This document shows, in pieces, positions 37,176-45,973 of a stretch of 64,000 nucleotides of DNA. This stretch comes from Pseudomonas brassicacearum (GTDB lineage: Bacteria; Pseudomonadota; Gammaproteobacteria; Pseudomonadales; Pseudomonadaceae), in assembly GCF_003732265.1 (NCBI RefSeq), contig NZ_MOBK01000002.1:186001-250000 (forward strand). Direction: 5' to 3'. The notes beneath the pieces were generated by a model. The model ran no database searches. It was not told the DNA's origin and saw nothing but the letters and a program-made list of their open reading frames with translations. A program made the translations under genes and the position numbers. Positions within the stretch are counted from its first letter, which is position 1; every line of letters starts with the position of its first letter.

Positions 37176-37430
37176 TCACGCCGCCGTCATCTGCTCCCAC
37201 CATCCCAGCAGTTTGATCGCCTCGTCACTGCTGCTGCCGCACACTTCGATATCGGCTTCAAATGCCGAACACACTGCGGGGCGTTCGGGCTTGCCGAAGA
37301 TGTTGCACAGGTTATCGACCGAAAGTTGCACGCAACGTTCACCAGCGGCTTTGCCATTGGGCATACCGGGAATCGGTGAACTGATGGAAGGGGCAATGCA
37401 ACAGGCGCCACAGCCTTCACGGCATTTCAT
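37176..37430 (-). CDS. YkgJ-family cysteine-cluster protein
   Basis: An 84-residue protein with the arrangement CREGCGACC near the N-terminus, then CVQL, LCNIFGKPERPAVCSAF and VCG. The cysteine spacing fits the YkgJ family, thought to bind zinc or an Fe-S cluster. Function is unknown. It is upstream of and parallel to the START-domain gene, with a 41-base gap. Confidence 0.88.
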   Translation of the reverse strand: MKCREGCGACCIAPSISSPIPGMPNGKAAGERCVQLSVDNLCNIFGKPERPAVCSAFEADIEVCGSSSDEAIKLLGWWEQMTAA

Positions 37431-37595
37431 GACGACGAGCTCCTCACGAGGTGTGATGTGTAAAAGGACGGGACACAGAGTAACCGCTAAAACAGTTGTT
37501 TAAAATTACCCGGACCGGGGTTTTTTCGTTCAAACCAGCGTGACTGACCAGTCTCCGACAAAGCGTCTGGCCAGCGGCTCACGGATGGGAACGAT

Positions 37596-38069
37596 TTACT
37601 GCTTGAACTCGAAATCCAGTGCCGCGCCTTCAACTTCCCGGCGCTCTTCATTGCGCAGCTGTAACTGCATTTCGTTACTGAGCAGCCGACCGTTGAGCTG
37701 AAACGGACTACTGCCAGACTTTTCGCCAAACATCTGTGGCAGCACCGCATCGTGTCTGGGCAGCGGCACGGTGCCGATCGGTTTCAGTTCCTGGGCCATT
37801 TGCGGCGGCAGTCTCAAATCAAGTTTGACCGGAGGCAGTTGGGTTTTCACCACTTCGCTGGGCGCTTTCGACTTGGAGGCGATAGGCGGACGCTTTTTCA
37901 CCGCCGGTGTTGGCTTTTTCACGGCCGCGGCTTTTTTGGCAGGCACCGTTTTTTTCTCGCTTGCGCTGGCGGCAGGTTTTTCCTGGGCAGCCGCTGCCAT
38001 GACGCCTTCAGCGTGAACGGTCATCAGCAGGCAAAGAAACAGGCAGACGGCAGGAAAAATCGGCTTCAT
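37596..38069 (-). CDS. secreted Lys/Ala/Pro-rich protein of unknown function
   Basis: A 157-residue protein with a signal peptide (MKPIFPAVCLFLCLLMTVHAEG), a low-complexity linker rich in Lys, Ala and Pro (residues about 28-75, including KKAAAVKKPTPAVKKRPP) and a more ordered C-terminal part ending in EVEGAALDFEFKQ. Similar Pseudomonas proteins are sometimes mislabelled as initiation factor 2 because of the linker. ATG 38069 gives a clean signal peptide although its ribosome site is weak. It lies downstream of the MocR gene. Confidence 0.75.
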   Translation of the reverse strand: MKPIFPAVCLFLCLLMTVHAEGVMAAAAQEKPAASASEKKTVPAKKAAAVKKPTPAVKKRPPIASKSKAPSEVVKTQLPPVKLDLRLPPQMAQELKPIGTVPLPRHDAVLPQMFGEKSGSSPFQLNGRLLSNEMQLQLRNEERREVEGAALDFEFKQ

Positions 38070-38158
38070 GAACCCAACAGCAATAACGGCAGAGGGCCAT
38101 ATGCTCGCCTGTTGCGCGCCACATGACAAGCTCCGCCGAGAACGAGCCACCCGACTGC

Positions 38159-39598
38159 TCAGAAGCCGCCGGCCGTCTCCTGGCAAAGTTGCGTCGCCAG
38201 CATGCCCAACGTCATCAACGCACGCTCGGCTTCACGGTTCCAGGGTGTGCCGCAGTTGAGCCGAATGCAGTGATTGAACTGCTCGGTGTTACTGAAGATA
38301 AGCCCCGGCGCAATACTGATGCCTTGCTGCAACGCCCGTACGTGCAATTCCTGGGTGTTGACGCGCCCCGGCAAACTGACCCACAAAATGAAACCACCGG
38401 TAGGCCGGGTCATCTGCGTGCCTTCGGGGAAGTATTGCTGGACGGCCAGCTGGAAGGCGCTGAGGTTCTTGCGGTATTCCTGGCGGATGTAGCGCAAATG
38501 TCGGTCGTAACCACCGTTTTCCAGATACGCCGCAATGCCCATTTGCGTGACGCTGCAGGCCGAATGGGTACTGAACGTCTGCAAGCGCTGGATTTCCTGC
38601 TGGTATTTGCCGGCAATCATCCAGCCGATCCGCACGCCCGGCGACAGGGTTTTGGAGAAGCTTGAACAATAGATGACCCGATCCAGCCGGTCATAGGCCT
38701 TGAGCGATTTGGTGCGTCCCTGCTCGAACATCAGTTCGCCGTAGATATCGTCTTCGACAATCTGGATGTCGAAATCCGACGCCAGGCGCAGCAATTGTTT
38801 CTGCCGCTCCTCGGGCATGGTCCCACCCAATGGATTGCTCAGGCGCGTGGTCAGCACCAACGCCTTGATCGACCATTGGTTGGCCGCCAGTTGCAGCGCT
38901 TCAAGGCTCATGCCGGTGGCGGGATCACTGGGGATTTCGATGACTTTGAGGCCGAGCAAGTCAGCCAGTTGCAGCAGACCGTAATACGTCGGCGATTCGG
39001 CGGCAATCAGATCGCCCGGCCGGGTCAATACGCGCAGTGACATCTGCAACGCATCGACGCAGCCATGGGTGATGACCACTTCGGAAGGATCGACCACCAC
39101 ACCGGCATCGCGCATGCGGATCGCCACTTGTCGGCGCAACGGTTCAAACCCGGGGCTGAACATGTAGCTGAAAGCACGCGGGCTATGGAAACGGGTGACT
39201 TTGGCCAGTTGCTGATGCAGCGCCCGCACCGGCAAGTAATCGACACTGGGCACTGCGGCACCCAACGGAAAAACACCCTCGCGGCGGGACTCGACCAACA
39301 CTTGTTGAATGATGCTGCTGCGCGTGACCAGCCCAGGACGCTCGACCCGGGCGATGTCCGGTGTCGGCGCGGTCAGGGCCGGCGTCTGGTGAACGTAGTA
39401 CCCCGACTGCGGCCGGGCGCGGATCAGCCCCTGATCTTCAAGATTGGCATACGCCTGCAACACCGTCGCATGGCTGACGTTGAGCTGCGAGCTCATCTTG
39501 CGCACCGAAGGCACGCGCTCCCCCGGTTGATAGACACCACGGCGGATGTCTTCGGCCAGTTGTTGAGCAATACGTTGGTAGAGCAAGAGATTGGTCAT
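38159..39598 (-). CDS. MocR-type regulator (GntR HTH fused to PLP aminotransferase fold)
   Basis: A 479-residue protein. Residues 1-75 are a GntR winged helix (AEDIRRGVYQPGERVPSVRK, LNVSHATVLQAYANLEDQGL). Residues about 110-470 are a fold-type I aminotransferase domain with the PLP lysine K316 in SSFSKTLSPG, the aspartate in VEDDIYGEL and NPLGGTMP. MocR proteins regulate vitamin B6, GABA or amine genes; the target is not evident. The upstream intergenic stretch is AT-rich. Confidence 0.92.
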   Translation of the reverse strand: MTNLLLYQRIAQQLAEDIRRGVYQPGERVPSVRKMSSQLNVSHATVLQAYANLEDQGLIRARPQSGYYVHQTPALTAPTPDIARVERPGLVTRSSIIQQVLVESRREGVFPLGAAVPSVDYLPVRALHQQLAKVTRFHSPRAFSYMFSPGFEPLRRQVAIRMRDAGVVVDPSEVVITHGCVDALQMSLRVLTRPGDLIAAESPTYYGLLQLADLLGLKVIEIPSDPATGMSLEALQLAANQWSIKALVLTTRLSNPLGGTMPEERQKQLLRLASDFDIQIVEDDIYGELMFEQGRTKSLKAYDRLDRVIYCSSFSKTLSPGVRIGWMIAGKYQQEIQRLQTFSTHSACSVTQMGIAAYLENGGYDRHLRYIRQEYRKNLSAFQLAVQQYFPEGTQMTRPTGGFILWVSLPGRVNTQELHVRALQQGISIAPGLIFSNTEQFNHCIRLNCGTPWNREAERALMTLGMLATQLCQETAGGF

Positions 39599-39763
39599 GA
39601 CGCAGCACTCGATTTCACGGGCATTTTATTCTTGTGTGAAACAATACCGGAACAGTTTAGAAGTGTACTGGGACAGTTGCCACAATAGTCGACCGTACAG
39701 TGCAGTGTCAGCAAAATCTGTACTGCTTTTTGCGATAAACCTAGCAAATAGCAGACGAAAAAA

Positions 39764-39792
39764 AACCCGGCGCTGTCTGGCAGGCCGGGTTT
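39764..39792 (-). terminator. rho-independent terminator of the OmpA operon
   Basis: On the minus strand, aacccggc and a complementary gccgggtt form a stem around a roughly 12-base loop, followed by eight Ts. It lies 17 bases after the OmpA-like stop. Confidence 0.85.
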
Positions 39793-39808
39793 TCCAGTGA
39801 CGCAACCC

Positions 39809-40621
39809 TTAGCGGGCGGCGCCGAGCTGGCCTTTTTCGTCGGAGAACACAATTTCCACCCTACGGTTCTGCGCACGTCCACGCTCGGAAGCGTTCACGT
39901 CCACCGGGTATTCATCGCCGTAGCCTTCGACCTGGATGCGTTTATCATCGATGCCCAGGTCCATCAGGACGTCAGCCACCGATTGCGCACGGTCACGGGA
40001 CAGCTTGAGGTTGTCCTGCTTGCCGCCGGTGCTGTCGGTATAACCTTCGATCCGCACCACGCGTTTCGGATTGAGCTGCAGGAACTGAACAATCTTCAGC
40101 ACCACACGGTTCGCCGAATTTTTCAGCTCGGCTTCGCCGGTATCGAACAGCACATCGCCCAAGGTCATCACCAGACCACGATCCGTCTGGGTGGTCGCCA
40201 GCGCGACAATCTGCTCTTCGAGCCACTTGCCCTGCTGCTGAACGCTGAGCAGTTTGGATTCACGCAGCGCCAGTTGCAGACGCTGACGCTCCAGTTCAAG
40301 CTTCGCCGCGCGCTCTTCGTTGAGCACCAGATTGGTGTGTTCCCGGGCAATTTCGCTGTAGCGCTGGCTCAGGTAGGCGTAATGCACCACGTCCGAACCG
40401 CTGCCCCAATAGCTGGACAGACGATCGGCGCGGGCCAGCGACTCACCGGCGCGGATCACGTCTTTTGGAGCGATGCGCAGCACATTGGAATCTTCCTTGA
40501 CCTTCTGGAAGTCGGCGCCCGCTTCTTGCAAAGCCGCTTCACTGTGCTGGCCGGCGCAGCCATACAGGCTGGCGCAACCGGCAAGGATCAAGCTGCCGAG
40601 CGCTTTAGACTTGAGGCTCAT
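39809..40621 (-). CDS. OmpA-family lipoprotein
   Basis: A 270-residue protein with a lipoprotein signal (LILAGCASLYGC; two candidate lipobox cysteines), a helical DUF4398-like middle (to about residue 140), and a C-terminal OmpA peptidoglycan-binding domain with LGDVLFDTGEAEL, GYTDSTGGKQDNLKLSRDRA and RAQNRRVEIVF. It should tether the outer membrane to peptidoglycan. Its ATG overlaps the stop of the upstream DUF4398 lipoprotein gene by 4 bases. Confidence 0.92.
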   Translation of the reverse strand: MSLKSKALGSLILAGCASLYGCAGQHSEAALQEAGADFQKVKEDSNVLRIAPKDVIRAGESLARADRLSSYWGSGSDVVHYAYLSQRYSEIAREHTNLVLNEERAAKLELERQRLQLALRESKLLSVQQQGKWLEEQIVALATTQTDRGLVMTLGDVLFDTGEAELKNSANRVVLKIVQFLQLNPKRVVRIEGYTDSTGGKQDNLKLSRDRAQSVADVLMDLGIDDKRIQVEGYGDEYPVDVNASERGRAQNRRVEIVFSDEKGQLGAAR

Positions 40622-40974
40622 TGGGCATCTCCCAGTTGCTTGCGCAGACGAGTGATGCGGGTATTGAGCACGTTCAATTGCTCCTCGCTCTTGAGGGTCA
40701 GCACCTTGGCTTCGGCCAGGCGCGCGTCCAGCTCGGCCTGCTCGGCCCGCATGCGCGCATGTTTGTAGGACTGCTCGGTCATGTTGCTTTGGGCACGGGC
40801 GAATTTTTCCTCGGCCAGTTTCATTTCCGGCATGTCGTCGGCAGTGGCGCCCACGGCTTTGGCCTGGACGAGTGCCTGTTCGGTCAGGCGAATCTGTTCA
40901 TTCGGCGCCGGATCGGCTGCACAACCCGCCAGAGCCAGAACGGCCAGGGCAGCGAAAAGAGGTCGAATACTCAC
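40618..40974 (-). CDS. DUF4398 lipoprotein
   Basis: A 118-residue protein with a lipobox (LAVLALAGCAAD, lipidated Cys18) and an almost entirely helical DUF4398 region (EQIRLTEQALVQAKAVGA; KLAEEKFARAQSNM) predicted to form a coiled coil. It overlaps the OmpA-like gene by 4 bases and starts 9 bases after the solute-binding protein gene, so the three are one operon. The same helical module is found inside the OmpA-like partner. Confidence 0.88.
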   Translation of the reverse strand: MSIRPLFAALAVLALAGCAADPAPNEQIRLTEQALVQAKAVGATADDMPEMKLAEEKFARAQSNMTEQSYKHARMRAEQAELDARLAEAKVLTLKSEEQLNVLNTRITRLRKQLGDAQ

Positions 40975-40983
40975 AAAGAATCC

Positions 40984-41817
40984 CTACTGTTTTGGGGCAC
41001 TGACAGGTTGTTGCTGCTGCTGTTGCTGCGCTTTCCAACGCTCGATATTGCGTTGCAACGCGGCGTCCGTCAGTCCTGAGGCGGGCAATTCTGTCATCTT
41101 TTTGGCCAGCTGTCCGCGCAACCACGGATCGTTGCAGGCGGAGTTATGGGAAACCGCGAGGTACAGACCGGGTTTATCAATCGGCTCGGCACGGGGGATC
41201 AGGTCGTTGGCCATACTTAGCGCCTGCGCGGCTGCCATGCCGGAGTAGCGTCCGGCGAGAACAAATTCGACCTCACCCAAGAGCAATTTCTGAAAGGCCT
41301 GGGTCAGGTTGGGCGTACGGGTGAGGGTCAATTGCTGATCGGCAAAAGTGCCGAATGCCGGGGTCATTCGAGACTTTTCCGACAATGCGCCGGGATGGCC
41401 GTGGAGGTCCTGGGCCTGGTTGTAGACCAATGCCGAGTCTTTGCGGGTCCAGACGAGGTAGTCGTTTTCCAGCAGCGGTGGATGAATGTAATCCAGGGCT
41501 TCCAGTTCGCTGACGGTCAACGGCGCGTCGGCCAGCATGTCCATGCGCCCGCTGCGTACTTCGTCGAGCGCCTGGGAGCGTTTGCCGGCATACAGCAACT
41601 CGACCTTGATACCCAACTCCCCCGCCACTTGCTGCAACAGGTCAGCACTGGCACCGATCAGCTTTTTAGGATTTTGCGGGTCTTGCCACAAATACGGTGG
41701 CGCGTCCGGGCTGCCGGTCACGATCAATCGATCGCACTTGCCCGCGGCATTGGACAAGGTCGGCAACATCGTCAGGCCCAGCAGTAACGACCAGCCACAC
41801 ACGCGGCGCAGATCCAT
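40984..41817 (-). CDS. periplasmic solute-binding protein (SBP_bac_3 family)
   Basis: A 277-residue protein with a signal peptide (cleaving after LSNA) and a type II periplasmic binding fold: GSPDAPPYLWQDPQNPKKLIGASADLL and VRSGRMDMLADAPLT resemble amino-acid binding proteins. No ABC permease or ATPase is nearby, so it may be a stand-alone sensor or an envelope-stress partner of the OmpA/DUF4398 pair. The C-terminus has a run of seven glutamines encoded by a CAG/CAA-type microsatellite. Confidence 0.85.
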   Translation of the reverse strand: MDLRRVCGWSLLLGLTMLPTLSNAAGKCDRLIVTGSPDAPPYLWQDPQNPKKLIGASADLLQQVAGELGIKVELLYAGKRSQALDEVRSGRMDMLADAPLTVSELEALDYIHPPLLENDYLVWTRKDSALVYNQAQDLHGHPGALSEKSRMTPAFGTFADQQLTLTRTPNLTQAFQKLLLGEVEFVLAGRYSGMAAAQALSMANDLIPRAEPIDKPGLYLAVSHNSACNDPWLRGQLAKKMTELPASGLTDAALQRNIERWKAQQQQQQQPVSAPKQ

Positions 41818-41849
41818 GGCGACACTCTCCCACTCAAATCCGGAACAAA

Positions 41850-41879
41850 AAAAAGCCCGACCAAAAGGACGGGCTCTTT
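41850..41879 (-). terminator. rho-independent terminator after etfA
   Basis: On the minus strand, gagcccg, a 10-base loop and cgggctt form the stem, followed by a run of Ts. It is about 20 bases after the etfA stop. Confidence 0.88.
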
Positions 41880-41897
41880 ATAAGTCAGGCCGCTGGA

Positions 41898-42827
41898 TTA
41901 GACCAGCTTCTCGAACTCGGGGATTGCTTCGAACAGGTCTGCCACCAGGCCGTAATCGGCCACCTGGAAGATCGGCGCTTCTTCGTCCTTGTTGATCGCA
42001 ACGATCACTTTGGAGTCTTTCATGCCGGCCAGGTGCTGGATCGCGCCGGAGATACCGACCGCGATGTACAGCTGTGGAGCAACGATCTTGCCGGTCTGAC
42101 CGACCTGCATGTCGTTGGGTACGAAACCTGCGTCGACCGCGGCGCGGGAAGCACCGACAGCAGCGCCCAGCTTGTCAGCCAGGGCGTACAGGTGTTTGAA
42201 GTTGTCGCCGTTCTGCATGCCACGACCGCCGGAAACGACGATTTTGGCAGCGGTCAGTTCCGGACGATCGGACTTGGCCAGTTCTTCGCCAACGAAGCTC
42301 GAAGTGCCAGCGTCGTGAGCAGCAGCAACGGATTCAACGGCAGCCGAACCACCTTCAGCAGCAACCGGGTCGAAACCGGTGGCACGCACGGTGATGACTT
42401 TCACCGAAGCGTTGGACTGAACGGTAGCGATGGCGTTACCGGCGTAGATCGGACGCTTGAAAGTGTCAGCGCTTTCGACCGAGATGATCTCGGAGATCTG
42501 GTCAACGTCCAGCTGAGCGGCAACGCGCGGCAGGATGTTTTTGCCGTTGGAAGTCGCGGCAGCCAGGATGTGGCTGTAGCCCTTGCCCAACTCTGCAACC
42601 AGCGGCGCTACGTTTTCCGGCAGTTGGTGAGCGTAGGCAGCGTTGTCAGCTACCAATACTTTGCTCACGCCAGCGATTTTCGCAGCGGCTTCAGCCACGG
42701 CGCCAACGCCCTGGCCTGCAACCAGAACGTGGATGTCGCCACCGATTTTGGCAGCGGCAGCCACGGTGTTCAGTGTGGCCGGGGCCACTACTTTGTTGTC
42801 GTGTTCAGCAATAACCAAGATAGTCAT
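41898..42827 (-). CDS. etfA: electron transfer flavoprotein alpha subunit
   Basis: A 309-residue ETF alpha subunit, which binds FAD and with EtfB carries electrons from acyl-CoA and other dehydrogenases to ETF-quinone oxidoreductase. The FAD-binding C-terminal domain shows [37 protein letters not shown] and the signature [15 protein letters not shown]. Its ATG immediately follows the etfB stop. The gene ends at a terminator. Alanine-rich N-terminal strands match the family. Confidence 0.97.
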   Translation of the reverse strand: MTILVIAEHDNKVVAPATLNTVAAAAKIGGDIHVLVAGQGVGAVAEAAAKIAGVSKVLVADNAAYAHQLPENVAPLVAELGKGYSHILAAATSNGKNILPRVAAQLDVDQISEIISVESADTFKRPIYAGNAIATVQSNASVKVITVRATGFDPVAAEGGSAAVESVAAAHDAGTSSFVGEELAKSDRPELTAAKIVVSGGRGMQNGDNFKHLYALADKLGAAVGASRAAVDAGFVPNDMQVGQTGKIVAPQLYIAVGISGAIQHLAGMKDSKVIVAINKDEEAPIFQVADYGLVADLFEAIPEFEKLV

Positions 42828-43577
42828 TTAGATTACCTTCGCTTCGTTTTTCAGTTTCTCGACCAGTTCAGCCACCGACTTGACCTTGATACCCGCGCTG
42901 CGTGCAGCAGGCGCTTCGACTTTCACGGTCTTGTTGGTAGAGGCGGTGGAAACGCCCAAAGCGTCCGGAGTCAGCACTTCGAGAGGCTTCTTCTTGGCTT
43001 TCATGATGTTTGGCAGGGACGCGTAGCGCGGCTCGTTCAAACGCAGGTCGGTGGTGACGATGGCCGGCAGTTTCAGGGAAACTGTCTGCGCGCCGCCGTC
43101 GACTTCGCGAGTCACGGCAACGCTGTCGCCGCTGATTTCGACTTTCGAAGCGAACGTGCCCTGACCGTAGCCGCTCAGTGCAGCGAGCATCTGGCCAGTC
43201 TGGTTGTTGTCGCTGTCGATGGCTTGTTTGCCAAGGATCACCAGCTGAGGCTGTTCCTTGTCGACAACAGCTTTCAACAGTTTGGCAACGGCCAGCGAAG
43301 TCAGGTCTTCGGCAGATTCGACGAGGATGGCGCGGTCGGCACCCAGAGCCAGCGCGGTGCGCAGTTGCTCTTGAGCAGTGGACGGGCCGACGGAGACGAC
43401 GACGATTTCAGTCGCAACGCCTTTCTCTTTCAGGCGTACGGCTTCTTCCACTGCGATTTCGCAGAACGGGTTCATCGACATCTTGACGTTGGCAAGATCG
43501 ACGCCGGAATTGTCCGCCTTGACGCGGACCTTGACGTTGTAATCCACAACGCGTTTGACAGCTACAAGAACCTTCAT
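42828..43577 (-). CDS. etfB: electron transfer flavoprotein beta subunit
   Basis: A 249-residue ETF beta subunit that binds AMP and docks with EtfA. The sequence starts [20 protein letters not shown] and carries the family signature [20 protein letters not shown] together with [19 protein letters not shown]. It is the first gene of etfBA, divergent from the ETF quinone oxidoreductase gene across about 550 bases. The likely physiological electron donors are fatty-acid and amino-acid acyl-CoA dehydrogenases located elsewhere. Confidence 0.97.
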   Translation of the reverse strand: MKVLVAVKRVVDYNVKVRVKADNSGVDLANVKMSMNPFCEIAVEEAVRLKEKGVATEIVVVSVGPSTAQEQLRTALALGADRAILVESAEDLTSLAVAKLLKAVVDKEQPQLVILGKQAIDSDNNQTGQMLAALSGYGQGTFASKVEISGDSVAVTREVDGGAQTVSLKLPAIVTTDLRLNEPRYASLPNIMKAKKKPLEVLTPDALGVSTASTNKTVKVEAPAARSAGIKVKSVAELVEKLKNEAKVI

Positions 43578-43954
43578 GGATTCCTCGTTACTCTCCGGTG
43601 AAAAGAAAGTCGCCTAGGCGAACCTGGCGGTTGATGCTCATCGGGCGCAAGGGCACCTCTAAAAACGCCGGCAAACGTGTCAAGTGACCATCGCTCATGA
43701 AGTGCATGACCGTTCGTCAGTGGTGACCAACGAGTCATTCAATATCGCGGCGTGTAAACTGCGAGCCAAACTTGCGCTGCGCATCACTTCCCACTGCCAT
43801 CGCCCTGTCTTTAGAGGTGCTCTTGAAACCAACAGTCAGCCTACGGCGAGCGCAAAACCGACCGTATCTTGACCGGAACGCCTATTCCGGTCAATACGGC
43901 AAAATGGCCGTTCGTAAGCCGCGTGACTTTGATTTCTCTGGCTTTGAGCCAATT

Positions 43955-43968
43955 CAAACAAACGTTTG
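43955..43968. promoter_or_regulatory. PsrA-like operator
   Basis: CAAAC-AAAC-GTTTG fits the published PsrA consensus (G/C)AAAC-N(2-4)-GTTTG(G/C) in its core, and its inner part CAAACGTTTG is a perfect 10-base palindrome. It lies 2 bases upstream of the -35 box of the ETF-QO promoter. PsrA is the Pseudomonas fatty-acid-responsive TetR regulator of beta-oxidation genes, and the downstream product is a fatty-acid electron carrier. Confidence 0.65.
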
Positions 43969-43970
43969 TA

Positions 43971-43999
43971 TTGGACGCTAGGAGTGGTGTAGATATAAT
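43971..43999 (+). promoter_or_regulatory. sigma-70 promoter of the ETF-QO gene
   Basis: TTGGAC at 43971-43976, a 17-base spacer and TATAAT at 43994-43999. Spacing is ideal and the -10 is perfect. The start codon lies 125 bases further on, so a long leader is expected. Confidence 0.7.
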
Positions 44000-44124
44000 G
44001 CGCCACCCAGAGAGAAAGGTGACTAATCGATTGTCCCCTCCCAGCATTGCGCTGGGATTCATGGATGCGACACCAAACCTCCAATTAGAAAAAAAACTGT
44101 TGAGCCTTGAGTAGGAGATAACCT

Positions 44125-45789
44125 GTGGAACGCGAATACATGGAATTCGACGTCGTCATCGTCGGTGCCGGCCCCGCTGGTCTTTCCGCTGCCTGCCGCT
44201 TGAAGCAGAAGGCTGCTGAAGCCGGTAAGGAAATCAGCGTCTGCGTGGTCGAAAAAGGCTCCGAAGTCGGTGCTCACATCCTGTCCGGTGCCGTGTTCGA
44301 ACCACGCGCCCTGAACGAACTGTTCCCGGACTGGAAAGAACTTGGTGCGCCGCTGAACACGCCGGTCACCCGCGATGACATCTTCGTTCTCAAGAACGCT
44401 GAAAGCGCGCAAAAGATTCCTGACCTCTTTGTGCCCAAGACCATGCACAACGAAGGCAACTACATCATCTCCCTGGGCAACCTGTGCCGCTGGCTGGCTC
44501 AGCAGGCCGAGAACCTGGGCGTAGAAATCTACCCGGGCTTCGCGGCCCAGGAAGCGCTGATCGACGAGAACGGCGTGGTTCGCGGAATCATCACCGGTGA
44601 CCTGGGCGTTGACCGCGAAGGCCATCCGAAAGAGGGCCTGTACACCCCGGGCATGGAACTGCGTGGCAAGTACACGCTGTTCGCCGAGGGCTGCCGTGGC
44701 CACATCGGCAAGCAACTGATCAAGCGTTTCAACCTCGACAGCGAAGCCGACGCCCAGCACTACGGCATCGGCCTGAAAGAAATCTGGGACATCGACCCGG
44801 CCAAGCACCAGCCAGGCCTGGTGGTTCACACCGCCGGTTGGCCGCTGGACATCATGGGCACCGAGAACACCGGGGGCTCGTTCCTCTATCACCTGGAAAA
44901 CAACCAGGTGGTCGTCGGTCTGATCGTCGATCTGTCCTACAGCAACACTTACCTGTCGCCGTTCGACGAGTTCCAGCGCCTCAAGCACCACCCGGTGCTC
45001 AAGCAGTACCTGGAAGGCGGCAAACGCGTCAGCTACGGCGCCCGTGCCATCTGCAAAGGCGGCCTGAACTCGCTGCCGAAAATGGTCTTCAAGGGCGGCG
45101 CGCTGATCGGTTGCGACCTCGGCACCCTGAACTTCGCCAAGATCAAAGGCAGCCACACCGCGATGAAGTCCGGCATGCTCGCCGCTGAATCCGTGGCCGA
45201 AGCACTGTTCGCCGAGAAAGACGGCACCGAAGAGCTGACCTCTTACGTCGACGCGTTCAAGAAGAGCTGGCTCTACGATGAACTGTTCGCCAGCCGCAAC
45301 TTCGGTCCGGCGATCCACAAGTTCGGCGCCATCGTCGGCGGCGGTTTCAACTGGCTGGACCAGAACATCTTCGGCGGCAAACTGCCGTTCACCTTGCACG
45401 ACACCAAGCCGGATTACGCTTGCCTGAAGCTGGCGGCCGACTGCAAGAAAATCGACTACCCGAAACCGGACGGCAAGATCAGCTTCGACAAACTCAGTTC
45501 GGTGTTCATCTCCGGCACCAACCACGAAGAAGAACAGCCTTGCCACTTGAAGCTGACCGACCCGAGCATCCCGATCAGCAAAAACCTGCCGCTGTACGAT
45601 GAACCCGCGCAGCGTTACTGCCCGGCCGGCGTGTACGAAGTGATCACCAAAGAAGACGGCGAGAAGCGCTTCCAGATCAACGCCCAGAACTGTGTTCACT
45701 GCAAGACCTGCGACATCAAGGACCCTGCACAGAACATCACCTGGGTGACACCGGAAGGTGCTGGCGGCCCGACTTACCCGAACATGTAA
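44125..45789 (+). CDS. electron transfer flavoprotein-ubiquinone oxidoreductase
   Basis: A 554-residue membrane-associated flavo-iron-sulfur enzyme passing electrons from reduced ETF to ubiquinone. The FAD motif VVIVGAGPAGLSAACRLKQK is N-terminal. The C-terminal 4Fe-4S ligands lie in YCPAGVYEV and NCVHCKTCDIKDPAQNITW. The start is GTG 44125, eight bases after TAGGAG. It diverges from etfBA, its direct redox partners, and is preceded by the PsrA-like operator and promoter. Confidence 0.96.
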   Translation: MEREYMEFDVVIVGAGPAGLSAACRLKQKAAEAGKEISVCVVEKGSEVGAHILSGAVFEPRALNELFPDWKELGAPLNTPVTRDDIFVLKNAESAQKIPDLFVPKTMHNEGNYIISLGNLCRWLAQQAENLGVEIYPGFAAQEALIDENGVVRGIITGDLGVDREGHPKEGLYTPGMELRGKYTLFAEGCRGHIGKQLIKRFNLDSEADAQHYGIGLKEIWDIDPAKHQPGLVVHTAGWPLDIMGTENTGGSFLYHLENNQVVVGLIVDLSYSNTYLSPFDEFQRLKHHPVLKQYLEGGKRVSYGARAICKGGLNSLPKMVFKGGALIGCDLGTLNFAKIKGSHTAMKSGMLAAESVAEALFAEKDGTEELTSYVDAFKKSWLYDELFASRNFGPAIHKFGAIVGGGFNWLDQNIFGGKLPFTLHDTKPDYACLKLAADCKKIDYPKPDGKISFDKLSSVFISGTNHEEEQPCHLKLTDPSIPISKNLPLYDEPAQRYCPAGVYEVITKEDGEKRFQINAQNCVHCKTCDIKDPAQNITWVTPEGAGGPTYPNM

Positions 45790-45807
45790 GTTGAACGCCT
45801 GAACATC

Positions 45808-45834
45808 AAGGCTCCCGAAGTGGGGGCCTTTTTG
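45808..45834 (+). terminator. rho-independent terminator after ETF-QO
   Basis: aaggctccc, loop gaagt, gggggcctt form a 9-bp stem followed by five Ts, 19 bases after the stop codon. Confidence 0.85.
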
Positions 45835-45867
45835 TTGCCCGCGATTCCGATGACACCACAAAAAAAA

Positions 45868-45957
45868 TGTGGGAGCGGGCTTGCTCGCGAAAGCGGTTGA
45901 TCATTCAACATTGATGTCGACAGACACACCGCATTCGCGAGCAAGCCCGCTCCCACA
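45868..45957. repeat. REPIN, gtgggagcggg family
   Basis: Inverted arms tgtgggagcgggcttgctcg and cgagcaagcccgctcccaca around a central spacer, lying between the convergent ETF-QO and AraC genes just beyond the ETF-QO terminator. Confidence 0.9.
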
Positions 45958-45973
45958 TTGGATTTTCGGTGGA

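Larger units (their letters stand above)
43578..44124. other. etfB / ETF-QO divergent regulatory region
   Basis: About 550 bases without a supported gene. It contains the PsrA-like palindrome and a near-consensus sigma-70 promoter for the ETF-QO gene (43971-43999). Short open frames here (for example around 43841-44062) lack ribosome sites and family resemblance. Confidence 0.6.

Noticed and set aside
43841..44062. Short minus-strand open frame in the etfB/ETF-QO gap
   Set aside because: It crosses the promoter and operator, has no ribosome site, and resembles no family.
44059..45861. A 600-codon open frame opposite the ETF-QO gene
   Set aside because: A shadow frame; the + strand product has complete FAD and 4Fe-4S motifs.
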